Origin: Phialophora verrucosa
Lineage: Eukaryota; Ascomycota; Eurotiomycetes; Chaetothyriales; Herpotrichiellaceae
DNA: 64,000 nucleotides
Direction of reading: 5' to 3'
NCBI GenBank assembly: GCA_002099365.1
Contig: MSED01000006.1
Location: forward strand, 310,001-374,000
Shown: one piece after another, positions 12,385-23,113 of the stretch
Position numbering within the stretch: position 1 is the stretch's first letter
Layout of the letters: every line of letters begins with the position of its first letter
Program-made: the position numbers and the translations under genes
Notes under the pieces: generated by a model
Seen by the model: the letters and a program-made list of their open reading frames with translations, nothing else
Database searches by the model: none
Told to the model about the DNA's origin: nothing

Positions 12385-13558
12385 TCAAGCCGATGCCCTC
12401 ACTTGGCACGGCACCTCCTTCAAACTCCCTGGCTCAATGTAATCTTTGTGCCCATTCTCCCTCAACCGCAACTTCCTCGACTCGGCATAAACCACTCTGC
12501 GCATGCGGTTCGTGCTGCCCAGCGGCTGATGGACCTTCAGACCATGCCAACTGTTGACGGTGATCCTGTCGTTCCACCAAACTCGAAATTCCGGTAGCCA
12601 GCTATCCTGTGGCTCAAACTCTAATGTCGCGATCTGCTCGAACGGATACTTCCGTTCATCCCATTCGACACCGATGTCTTCCACCGGCTGCTCCTCGAGA
12701 TTCTGCAACAGCTGGGCACAGAACGAGTAAGTGACCTTGTTGCTCATGTGAAACTTGCGAAGCTCTCTTGAGATGATGTTCTTAGGGTCCTTCTCCGTAA
12801 TGTGGAAGTTCGCCTGCTTCTTTTGCTCCTCACCAGTGGGGAACACTCCAAACTTGGCCACATAGTCACCGAATCGATATGCGGATTGTGAATATTCTGG
12901 CATCGAGACCACTGCATCAGTCAGCCAACGGTATTGCTACTTGCCGAAAGAACACCGCTTACTGTGCTGAGGTGGAATGCTCGCCGGTCGACATGCGACG
13001 TCGGCATCTGGTCGTGCCTTGAGCTCATCCACGAAGCCATCCATGTTGTCCCAATTTCGTTCAAGCGAGTCGGCAATCTCATACGTCGTTTGAGGATCTC
13101 GAAGTTCCAGAATAGGATAGTTGTTGAACGTCCAGTCTTGAGTATTCTTGTCTTCTCCCCAGATCTTCTCACCCTCGATATCGAAGATCTTCATGCCGAT
13201 CCCACGTGGTGCAGGGACGTTGTCCGGCACAATTTTTGGCGTGAGCGATGAGTAGCGCATGATCACATCGTATGTACCGGGTTTTGCAAACATGCCTTGC
13301 GCAAGATGAGGTGGTAGGTTGTCGTGGACGATGAACTTGCCAGCAACGCACTGTTATTCGTCAGAGAGGGTACAAATGTATGTTGGAGATCCTTACGCCG
13401 TGGGTTTTCAGGTGAGTTCCGCGAAGAGCATGGTGATGCTCATCGAAGTTCATCATCTGGAACCTGCAGAACTGATCTGAGACTTGCTCGATTTTCTCCT
13501 CCTCACCAGGCTGTTTAACTTCGACGCCAGGCGCGTCCCAGCGGATGTACTCGGGCAT
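12385..13558 (-). CDS. Catalase-like haem protein
   Basis: Three exons (13558-13397, 13350-12963, 12911-12385) give 358 aa. The conserved catalase-fold words are visible: THLKTHG, the GMFAKPGTYDVIMRYSS block, PAPRGIGMKIFDIEGEK and DWTFNNYPIL. The length is well below that of true catalases (about 480-750 aa), and the C-terminus carries RITVNSWHGLKVHQPLGSTNR instead of the long NADPH-binding or flavodoxin-like parts. It therefore belongs to the short catalase-related proteins, which in characterised cases include peroxygenases and allene oxide synthases. There is no signal peptide. The chemistry (H2O2 removal or fatty-acid hydroperoxide conversion) cannot be decided from the sequence. Confidence 0.82.
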
Positions 13559-15735
13559 GGTCAAGTGAAGAATAGAAGGTACTATGTGAGTACTGTGAGC
13601 AGGCTGATGCAAACACACACTAAACTAGAGCAACGAGCCAAAGTCAACAATAGCAGAACGTTGGCAGCCAACACCCAGATGGTCAACATCAACTGCCAAT
13701 GTCCACCCTTTTGTACATCAGCTGGATCACCATTCCCTGCAGGTGACTTTTTCAGACCTCCCATCTCCTTTCTGCCGGACTCTGGCACTGTACCCTGCGG
13801 CAGACATAATCAGTAGTAGTGATGACGCATATTGCGGAGAAGAGTTGGTCTCGACCTCTCGGCAACTATACCAATAACCTAGATCTTGCAGGAACCACTC
13901 GCGGGTAGGCCAAACTCAAATCTAGTCAGGAACAATGCGGCATGATATCCAATAACGTACAGCGCATTTCACAGCGGCAGAGTCAACAACGACAAGCAGT
14001 GTACCAGATGAGGCAAACTTGTGCGAGCGTACAAGTTCCGTGGGCCTGAAATTTGTCGTCCTGGAGATGACTGAGTAAATGTTGCGTTGAGTGCCTGGCC
14101 CTGCGAAAGTACCCTCCGCTTCGGGAGAAGGGCAGATGGATGAGTACAGCTCTGAGCCTCAGTGTGCTTCAGACTGCCCACAGCCTCCTGCTTACCCTCG
14201 AATCTACAGGGTCCTATGCATAGAGGTACTTGTCGAAAGACAACTGTTCAGAGAGCGGAGGCGTCTCTCAAGAGCCATGTCGTCTACAGGCTATTTGCCA
14301 TGCCATACAAAATACCAAAATGATGGGTTCAGACACAGTAGCCGGACTGACACTATCGAGAGGTGCTATTATCTGGTGCTCGGTGCAGCTGTCACCTTGC
14401 TTGAAACAAGTACTTGTTGTGCCGCGGAAATTCCCATCAGAGTGATGAGTGATCGCGCATGCATCGCTAGCAATAAAGCGGAAAGTAAGGGCGACAGCTT
14501 TAAGACTTTATCAGACTAGAGATGACGATGCTACTGCCTGACATATATTGACGAGTCGAAGGGAAGGGATACTAGGGTATTATTCCGCGGAAAGATGGGC
14601 TACGAATAGCCTAGCTTAGAAGTAAGGACGTAGAGACTGTAAGAACGTTGATATGGTTGGAGTTCGGTACTTGTGACGAAGCGAGATCGTGCGCAAACAA
14701 CGGGAACAGGAAGAGCCGTCATGATTGATCTACCAGCTAGAATCCGTCCTGCTAGAGCGTGAGGTCCATATTATCACCTACCATCCTTCACCAGGAGGGA
14801 CTGCCTTTGGTGGAGAGTTCCGAGAGCTTCTACAAGCAATTCTAGCTATTGCTATGTGCTGTGTGGAGTCTCTCGCTTGGACAATAGTGAGCAGCGAGGT
14901 GATGAGAGGTCGCGAAGAAGTCGTTCTCAAGTGGTCGTCAACCCTGGTGTTGTTATGACGGTCAAAAAGCGGCGAGATGGCGAAAAGCGGCAGCAGGAGA
15001 ATTGAGGTGGTCCACGGAGAAATAGCAACCACCAGTAGGGCTTCCGTCAGCATGGATCCGGAATATTTCCGAATCCAAAAAGAGGCGCGTCTTGGGGACA
15101 AGGACTTCGTTTTGAGGTCCACGGGATAAGGACGTGGGAAGAGGGAAGTCGATTTCCCAGGGTAAACTGGCCCAGCGCGCTGGAAGTGAGGCATCGCTGG
15201 TTGATGAATCAGGGTGGCCTCGTTCACTGGATCTTCAAACGCGCACAGCATTTGATGTGCCACTGGTCTCGTCGGCATGTCATGCCTCCATCTGCAGTTC
15301 ACATCAGCCAGATAACCAACGAGGAGGTCTTGACCATATGCAGTGTTGCGGCGTCTTCGTCAAGAGCCACTGGAAGCGCTTTGGGGGACTCGTTTGAAGC
15401 CACCGTTGTTCTCGATATGAGCCTTGGGTTGTTGGTGTAATAATTATTCCGCTCTTCTGATCTCCTTGGGATCCAAAATGACGTGGAACGCAATCGCTGA
15501 GCACGTCGTCATTCCTTTGGGGTCAAGAGACATCTACATCTCCACGCTATCTGATGGAAACATCGACGCAGCATACAGAAGGAAGCAGCCAAGCGCCGCA
15601 TGAACGGTCAGCCTCACTTATGTCAGCGGGAAACAAGCTCATTGCGCAAGGCTTAGCGCGGATGACACGATGGTTGCACATCCTGTTTCGCGGCATCGAG
15701 GTTCGAAATGCCCCATCAATGCGCCTGGCCACGCT
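13559..15735. other. Long intergenic region, no supported gene
   Basis: 2.2 kb with only short frames. A 174-codon minus-strand frame (14778-15302) is Arg/Ser/Pro-rich and looks like chance. The right end must hold the promoter of the DUF3405 gene. Confidence 0.4.
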
Positions 15736-17550
15736 ATGGCCGCGCAGGTGGTCCATTTCAGACGGTACGGGGTTCATGTCTTGGGCTTCGTTGGTTTCAG
15801 CTTGTTCCTGATCCTCCTTTATCGGGACGTCGGCACCTCAATCCTCGGCGACTCCATTCCTATCCCGTTCGAAACGGTGTCCCCACCGCAGCCACTGCCA
15901 AGTACGACGCGAACGCCATGCATAGGACCCAGAGGGAGGTCCGTGCAGGAGGATCGTGACGATCAAATATGGGCAGAATACCTGGACCTGCGTACGTCGA
16001 TTCATTTGCCCGCTTCCAGCAGCTGATAACGCGTAGCTTTCCCGGAGCCGGTCGGTGGTTCGTATGCGGCACTTGACCTTCCTACCACCTTCAACACTCC
16101 CGATACGAGGTATGGCGCGTATGGACATAATGAAGATTCGGAGACATACCCTCGAACACGTGTCGAATGGAGCTCCATCAAATGGGCGGATCTGCAAAAT
16201 AAATGTCTCGCCTTGAACAAGGATCGCTTCCTCGGCACTGACAGGGTCACCACCAACAGAAGGTTCAAATTGCGTAGAAAGATTGATCTTGAGCAGCTAA
16301 CGGCAAGGAAAGCCTCGACAGGCCGAACGGCAATCGTGCTTCGCAGCTGGGAAGGCTACAATTATACTTCCTTGGACTTGTACCACATACGGTCGCTGAT
16401 TGTGGAAGCTGGGCTGCAATCGAATGCCGACTGTGCACTGTTTCTGCTCGTAGACGTGAAGGACAAAAATGGCACGAGGCGGATCTTTCACGATTCAAAG
16501 AGCTATGATAGAACTCTGGAGGAGTTGGTCCCTGCGGAGTTTCGGGACATTGCGGTTCTCTTCGATCTCGAATTGCTTGAATCTTGGTATCCTGCGATCG
16601 TGGAACATTCGGCCTTCTTCCAAGTCTACCAGCCATTACAGATGTTCGCGCAACTCTTCCCCGGCTTCGACCACTACTGGCAACTTGAGATGGATGTGAA
16701 GTTCACGGGCCATTCTGGAGTATGGCTGGACGCCATGTCCCGGTTTGCGCGCAAGCAACCCCGAAAACAGTCCGTCGAGCGGTCATCGTACTACTACATG
16801 CCACAGGTCCACGGCTCCTATGAAGAGTTCAGCTCGGCAGTCAACCAAAGCTTGAACGGCGGCGGTATCTGGGGAGCAGTCAAGATTCATGACCTTCCAC
16901 AGCCCATCGGTCCTCGGCCGCCTGTTGCTGATCCTTCTTTGGACGACTTCGAATGGGGTGTCGGCGAAGACGCTGACTTGATCCTGACTAACGGTCTGGC
17001 GGACGTGAAGGCGACCAAGTATTGGCCATTCAAAGGCTGGGTCCACGGTTTCAAGGACGGAGAAGACACGCCGCGTTGGTACAGTCCGGTTGCCATGGGG
17101 AGATACTCGTGGAACTTGCTCAATGCGATGCATCACGCGCAGGCCTATCAGGGGTTGGCCCTCTCGTCAGAAGCTACCGCGGTTTCATTTGCACTGTACC
17201 ACGGGTTGAAGGTCGTGTTTCCACCCAATCCTTGGTACCATCATCCTCAGGCAGATCGCGAAGTTGGTGTCGCAGAATTGGGGCGGTTGTTCAACGGTGG
17301 CACGCCTGTAGAGAACGCGGAGACAAACAATGGGCTTTCATTTGGTAGGGCCATGTATGACCCCAATGGCGTCTACAGTCTCTTCAACGGTGGCACGTGG
17401 TGGTGGGTGCCGGGCTATCCTGGGAGGTCGTTCAAGCAATGGATGTATGGCGATACGACGAATATGCCGTCCATGCTGCGGGACGTTGACGGACAGATCT
17501 GGGCACCGATGATGGCTTTACATCCGGTGAAAGTCGGTGATAATGCATGA
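15736..17550 (+). CDS. DUF3405 type II membrane protein
   Basis: Two exons (15736-15991, 16037-17550) encode 589 aa; the intron joins in phase 1 to give DLPFPEPVGG. A short basic N-terminus is followed by one membrane segment (GVHVLGFVGFSLFLILLY), as in Golgi type II enzymes. The luminal part carries words I associate with the fungal DUF3405 family: FDHYWQLEMDVKFTGH, MSRFARKQPRK, and WGVGEDADLI near the middle. The DxD-like EMDV and the Trp-rich C-terminus suggest a glycosyltransferase-like fold, but this is inference. An upstream in-frame ATG at 15670 would add 22 residues. The gene ends 199 bp from the stop of the convergent aldo/keto reductase. Confidence 0.8.
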
Positions 17551-17749
17551 CGATATTGTTGCAAGCAACTATGGAATGGACCGCCACTGCTGTAGGCGTG
17601 GCCGGCGAAATGAGATGAACCCACAAACGCCGTCGACGAAAGCAAATGTCGCTTCTCCGCCACGCAGGGAGCATGAATCCCCGGGTGCTGGCGAATTTAA
17701 CACAATGGTCCAATCACTGCCCCTTCGGATTCGTCCATATGTAACCCCC

Positions 17750-18592
17750 CTACTCATGCTCGTCTGGATCCCAATCGCCAATCCTCGCCTTCATGCCCTC
17801 GTCCAACTTGTCGATATCTTCGCATTCCTTCGGGTCGAGTTCCCAGCCAAAGATCTCGGTCGTCTGCTTGACCCGTTCTTCCTTGCTGCTCTTCGTAATC
17901 GGCACGATCTGCCTCTGCACCATCCACCGCAGGATCACCTGCGACGGAGTCTTGGCGTGCTTTGCGGCCAACGCGTTGATGAGCTCGTCATCCATGCGCT
18001 TCCCCTGCGCCAGCGCCGAGAACGCCGTGACCTGAATGCCCTTTTCCTTGCAATACTTGACGATCCCCGCCTGCTGGTTCCAGGGGTGGAACTCGATCTG
18101 GTTGCAGGCCGGCACAATCGTGACCCCGTCCTCCCGGGCCAGCTGTTCGAGGTGGCCGACCGACCAGTTCGACACGCCGATACTCCGGACGAGGCCCGCG
18201 CGCACGGCGTCCTGCAGCCCGAGCCACGCGTCGCGCCGTCGCCCGGCCCCGCCGCGCGGGTTGTGCAGGAGGAACAGGTCCAGGTAGTCGAGCTGCATGT
18301 TGCTGAGCGACTGTTTGACGCCCTTGAGGGCGGCCTCGCGCGTGAAGTCCGGGTCCCATAGTTTGGAGGCGATGAAGAGTTTCGAGCGCGCCACGCCGCT
18401 GGCCTGGATGGCCGCGCCGACGTCCTTCTCGGTGCCGTACACGTGTGCCGTGTCGATGTGGGCGTATGAGTGACGTAGTGCCGTTAGGACCTCCTGTTTA
18501 CAGTTGCTCGTGGCCGCCGTGCCGAAGGCGAGGATCGGCATGGCGTTGCCGTCGTTGAGTTGAAACGTCGACGTCATCGACAGGGCTGCCAT
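17750..18592 (-). CDS. Aldo/keto reductase
   Basis: Uninterrupted 280-aa frame from ATG 18592 (MAALSMTSTF); an in-frame ATG 32 codons upstream is in a Ser/Pro-rich stretch that looks like leader sequence. The AKR catalytic tetrad is complete: Asp47 and Tyr52 in IDTAHVYG, Lys77 in ASKLWD, His110 in LLHNP. The NADPH-side words IGVSNW, NQIEFHPW and ILRWMVQRQIVPITKSS follow in the expected order. The size matches AKR3-type NADPH-dependent reductases of carbonyls such as ketoesters or xylose-like sugars. Substrate unknown. It is convergent with the DUF3405 gene. Confidence 0.9.
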   Translation of the reverse strand: MAALSMTSTFQLNDGNAMPILAFGTAATSNCKQEVLTALRHSYAHIDTAHVYGTEKDVGAAIQASGVARSKLFIASKLWDPDFTREAALKGVKQSLSNMQLDYLDLFLLHNPRGGAGRRRDAWLGLQDAVRAGLVRSIGVSNWSVGHLEQLAREDGVTIVPACNQIEFHPWNQQAGIVKYCKEKGIQVTAFSALAQGKRMDDELINALAAKHAKTPSQVILRWMVQRQIVPITKSSKEERVKQTTEIFGWELDPKECEDIDKLDEGMKARIGDWDPDEHE

Positions 18593-20534
18593 GGTTGAGG
18601 TTGAAATGCTGAGCTGAAGGGGGGGAGAAGAAGGATTGAGATCGATGGGAATGATGGATCTTGACGAGTCAGTCACTGTTGCAAGCAAGCAGTGGAAACA
18701 ACGTATTATTGCTTCAGGTGCTTCAGGAATTTTTTTACCTGTTCCAAATGATTGATCGACTCATCGTCACCCCTCCTCGTATCATCATTGCGCCGAGAAT
18801 CGTATGGACTCCATAGTCCACAGTGAGTAGCTCCGTAATGGCTGAATGTATGTACCCCACGGGCAAACTCCGAGTTCATTGGAGCCTCAGCGGCTTCTTC
18901 GACGCATCATCTCTTTCAATCAGCCTCAATTCCAGGGCTCGCGTCTCTCTGCTCTTCCTCCGCCAAAGACTTCCCGGCTAGCTTGCGCCGTGATCAACCC
19001 CACCTTCACGACTGGCTCATTGGTGCTTCGGTCTCTGCAATGATTCTGCACCAAAATACTGCTATTCCGCAAGCATGAACACGTTGTCGTCGACATGAGA
19101 AAGAGTTGATGGTGCGCCAGAAGAGGGTAACGGTCTAGAACAGTTACCAGGGTTATTTACCAGGAACCTGCACACCTCACGGCCTGTGCGTCTCTCCTCT
19201 TGCCCGTGTCGTCAGAAGGCATTGGGCCGGGCACCTGTACCGAATATACATGGTGTCGTGCGAGCCGGTCAAGGGTGGAATGGAACGCATCTTCAGTATT
19301 CGGGCGATTCTCAAAAGCAACTGACAGGTCGAGGGACATTTCTGAACGAGGTCGCTTATTCAACTCCGAGTTTCAATCTAGTCTGTTGGTTCTCGACACG
19401 GGGACACAGATGGGCCGCGAATGAAATCTCTCGACACTGGAACGCAATTGGGATGTGCATGTGGAGTCTCTCACGATGATTAGCATACTGCCGGGAGATT
19501 CTTGAGCGACCGAGCAACATATCGTACTCGCTGGGCTAGTAGTCTTCCGGATATCTGCTTCACACAAACCATCGTCTCATTGAGTCCGCAACTATCACTT
19601 CCAGCTCACTCCTTCTTAGGGATTCGCGTGGCTGCTCGTGTCGGCAGAGCGCTTCGTCCTCGTGTTTTGATACAACCCTTCTTGGTCTCAACGACAACAA
19701 AAATCCCGAGTCTTCACTGCCATACGGGATCTTACAGTCGCGGTGATGGTCCTTCGGCTTTCTGGCCACGATACGCCCGAGAGTACAAACATCCAGCCGG
19801 CCGTGGGAGGTGGACGGTGACGGCCGAATCCGCTGTGATTGCGCCTTCTGCCGTTGCATTTCTTGAAGTTGCGTATTTGTGCAGTACAGTACCCGTGGTG
19901 GAGATTGTCGGTAGATAAGGACACGATCAACCTTGAGCCATGATGGAAACGGGGTTGCATTATGTTCAGTAACATGTGCAACAGCAGGGGCTGGCACATT
20001 GTCTCTCGCCGGGGTGGAGGGAGGTCAGGGACTGGACGGTTAGTCATATTGTCGTTTACTGTTTGTAGCGAACGGAAACCACTTTGCGTAGATGCGTTGG
20101 GACGAGACGACCATCCTCCGGGAAGCGTCAATGCTGTTGTCGACCCGTGTTCATGCTGGAGCGTGGTAATTATGCCGCGGCGCGGTCGTGGCAAGGAAAC
20201 AGAGAACGTGGGTCTGATGGTTTTACTTGAATACCAAGATGTTATTTCAACCCGCCAGGACGTAGTATTATAATCCGTGTCCCTTCATGTGTCAGCCAGA
20301 TCAGATCTGCAAGAGATAAACAAGCTGCGACTCAAACCATCCTGCCCTTGCCCATTTCGAGTATACGTACTGTATACAGTCTATCCCGGGGCCACTGTAG
20401 ATTCCTCACCTTCTCCACATATTATTGTTCCTAGCCTTTCCGTTCCAGCTTTCAGTCCCCCAACCATCATGTATCCAAACACGCTGCTACCGTCGAGGTC
20501 CATTTAATACGAGGTCCCCGGGACATGTTTCCCT
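18593..20534. other. Gene-poor region
   Basis: No frame with a recognisable domain on either strand; frames of up to 168 codons are compositionally biased and have no conserved words. The left end is the promoter of the aldo/keto reductase. Confidence 0.4.
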
Positions 20535-21035
20535 TCAAATCAAAATCGCAAGATCTAAGCCGTCGATGTACCGGCCATGCCGAACTCCCAAGGACGTCGA
20601 AACCCCAGTTCTGTCTCGGAAGATATCAAGTGCCTGGATCGTTTGGCTCAAGCGTGGATGGGCCGATGCCCTTGACGGCTCGATCTCCATCTGAACCTTG
20701 ATCTCAACCTCTGGTCGTCCACTGTCGTTGTCATCGTCGACGGCCTGCAATACTGTCTTCCAGAACGTGTGCTTCTCGCCTTTCGTATCCTCACCCGCGC
20801 CAGTAGCCGGCAGCTGGGTTCGCTCAAAATCTGAATCCTGCGTCAACGCCGGTTGCGTCTGGAGCGTTGTAATACCATCGCTCCGACCTAGCGGCAGGTG
20901 TTTTGTTGGGTTCTGCACCCTTCTTCGGGCGTGAGTGGCCCTGGCGACGTGTCGGTTGATGGACGACGCGTTCGATTTTCTCCGTTTGTTGCCAGAGTCC
21001 ACGAAAATGAACGTTATCTCGTTCTCGGGACTCAT
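20535..21035 (-). CDS. Short protein resembling the N-terminus of Zn-cluster-less fungal regulators
   Basis: ATG-initiated frame of 166 aa. It starts with an ITFIFVDSGNKRRKS stretch and a basic HVARATHARRR motif, the typical opening of the DUF3468/fungal-regulator proteins also represented at 10143-11780 and 32246-33930. It lacks the roughly 350-residue helical domain that normally follows, and I found no continuing exon further along the minus strand. It may be a truncated gene, a stand-alone N-terminal fragment, or have unrecognised downstream exons. No function assigned. Confidence 0.45.
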   Translation of the reverse strand: MSPENEITFIFVDSGNKRRKSNASSINRHVARATHARRRVQNPTKHLPLGRSDGITTLQTQPALTQDSDFERTQLPATGAGEDTKGEKHTFWKTVLQAVDDDNDSGRPEVEIKVQMEIEPSRASAHPRLSQTIQALDIFRDRTGVSTSLGVRHGRYIDGLDLAILI

Positions 21036-21451
21036 TTTCGCCCGACGACTTCGTGCCCCATGTTACGGCCACGGGCTTGGCTGGCTGTGTTGGACGGGAC
21101 GTGGGCTTTACCCCAATCCCACAGCCAGGGCTCTCAACTTATACGAGTACGGCTCGGTCTCGCCTTCATGTTGGTCCAGACTACGCTCCATTAGGCAAGC
21201 GTAAGGAACACTGCTCCTTACATGTCCAGCAGCAAGCCCAATACTAATACCAATCCTGGTCTGGGTCATTCGCATCGGCAAATGCCCGACCCGAGTACGC
21301 TTGCCTTGCTCGTTGCAGTGGGGAATTGGTGAACTTTCGAAGGACTTCAATATTTGTACGGGCGCAGGACCCAGCCACGGCATGACCTCCCATGCCGCCC
21401 ATCTAAGACGCAATGCCACCTGCGCACTTCATGCAATCGCCACATCCCCCA

Positions 21452-21694
21452 TCACCGGAGGCCCCGGTTCGCAACTTCCCGAAACCGGAAAGCTGGGCTA
21501 GCATACGAGTAAACAAACGTTGGCAAAGCAGAGAAGACACACGCAAGAGCTCGATCTTTATTCGCCAGCCTGGCCGTCAGGGTTACCATCTCCGTGATCG
21601 GGGTCGCCTTCTCCACCGCCTGTCGGTCCAACGAAACAAGCAAGTCCTGGTATTTCTCATCCAGGTCCCCGTGCTGGTGTTCGAAACCCGACAT
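21452..21694 (-). CDS. Possible small hypothetical protein
   Basis: Frame of 80 aa from ATG 21694 (MSGFEHQHGDLDEKYQDLL) with a helical, acidic-basic composition that looks more protein-like than its neighbours. No family recognised, no splice partners found. It could be a chance frame in this gene-poor region. Confidence 0.2.
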   Translation of the reverse strand: MSGFEHQHGDLDEKYQDLLVSLDRQAVEKATPITEMVTLTARLANKDRALACVFSALPTFVYSYASPAFRFREVANRGLR

Positions 21695-23113
21695 ATTATT
21701 GGATCTTGGGCTCTCGGAGCAGCCGCTGCAACGCTCGAGCCTGTTCCCCTCCGTTGGCAGTGTCACCAGGAACACGTCACGTCGGCCTCTAACTATGCCC
21801 CGTGCTTGTCGCCAGGCCTGCCAGGATACAAGGACGAGCCGGGAGGGCGTAGCGACAGAACTCCACCGATTACCTTCCCCATCGCAGTCGCGATATTGAC
21901 GGCTGCCCTTCGACACAGGAACCCCAGAGTGCGAACGGCTCAATCGCAAGAACAAGGAATGAAGGTAGGCGTTGCGCTCTCTCCCGCCCGTAGGAGCAGC
22001 GCTGCCTCGTCGGTCAGCAACGGCGTGTCGAGATTACCCGCGGACTGTGCGGTCCATAGAGCCCGTTGATCAGTGACATGCCGCGTAACGCTTTGCGTCC
22101 ATTGCAGATCGACTGTCGTGTCGAATTCATGTGAGCTGCGGGTGTGAGTGTGGGAGCGCAAGGAACATGCCCGACGAGCCCACAGTCCTTCGACGCCTTG
22201 CATCCTAAGCAAGATAAATCCCAACTATGTAAAAGCCCGGTACAAGCATGATGTCGGCGGCTCATCGGAACGGAAGGGACGATCACACTCCTCCCTGCCC
22301 ACCTACTACATATTGACATACAACACGTGGTGCATGTTACCAACCAAGTAACAGTCACAGTCACAGTCACCGCCCCGGTCAGTCAGAGCCGCTCACAGCG
22401 GGTACTCCGGACTTATGTACAGTAGGTACGGTTGCCAATCCAGGCCTAGTCACAGTCCAAAGCCCACACTCGAAACAGACAACCCCCCCGTCCGCACACA
22501 GTGACAGTAATCAATCCCCGATGGAGTGGAGAAATGAACGGCCACCGATCCGGCAGTCTACGAGGACAGTGGTACGGAGTACGTACTTGCCGAGTAGAAG
22601 TCCCTTTACGGAGTATAACCTGTACATGTACATATCCATACATATGAGTACGTATATGCTTGTGTGCTGCACTAATCGTGTATACTGTAGCACAAATGTC
22701 TGCGCATGCCCGATGAGGTCGAGGAGTCCGGAGGGTAAACTCCGACTCTTCGCCTGCTTCGGATTGGATGACTTGGCTAACTACTCCCGTACGGAGTAAG
22801 GCCAACCGTCGAACAGTGCATTGATCGTCGTGTAGGCATAGATTTGCAATGGCCGAGGAGCGAGGAACGACTATGTGTCTACCGTACCATCCGTCCCATA
22901 CGTGGGCCTGACGCGTACGAAGCATCTAAGGCTTTCCATTGTTGAGCAGAGTCAGCTGGAGGAAAGGTCACATTTTCTTTCTATACATTGTATATCTCAA
23001 GCCCTGGGTTGATGGTGACCGATTGAAAAGCTTCGGCATTGGCGGCTGAGGCTCCATGATCCATCTATCGGCCAGGCTGCCTCAATACTCTGGGCCATAC
23101 ATTGCGCTCAAGT
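21695..23113. other. Gene-poor region with motif cluster
   Basis: No supported gene. Contains a short CAGTCA microsatellite near 22,350-22,370 and three copies of the nonamer TACGGAGTA between 22,573 and 22,798. Right end is the 3' flank of the acyl-CoA synthetase. Confidence 0.4.
22573..22798 (+). repeat. Three TACGGAGTA copies
   Basis: Exact copies at 22573, 22607 and 22790; further exact copies occur at 25955 (as TACTCCGTA) and 48224. The three within 226 bp are surrounded by other TAC/GTA-rich words. Role unknown. Confidence 0.6.

Noticed and set aside
14778..15302. 174-codon minus-strand frame
   Set aside because: Arg/Ser/Pro-biased, no domain, and no supporting splice context.
21413..22069. 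218-codon plus-strand frame
   Set aside because: Compositionally biased with no conserved words; likely a chance frame in GC-rich intergenic DNA.
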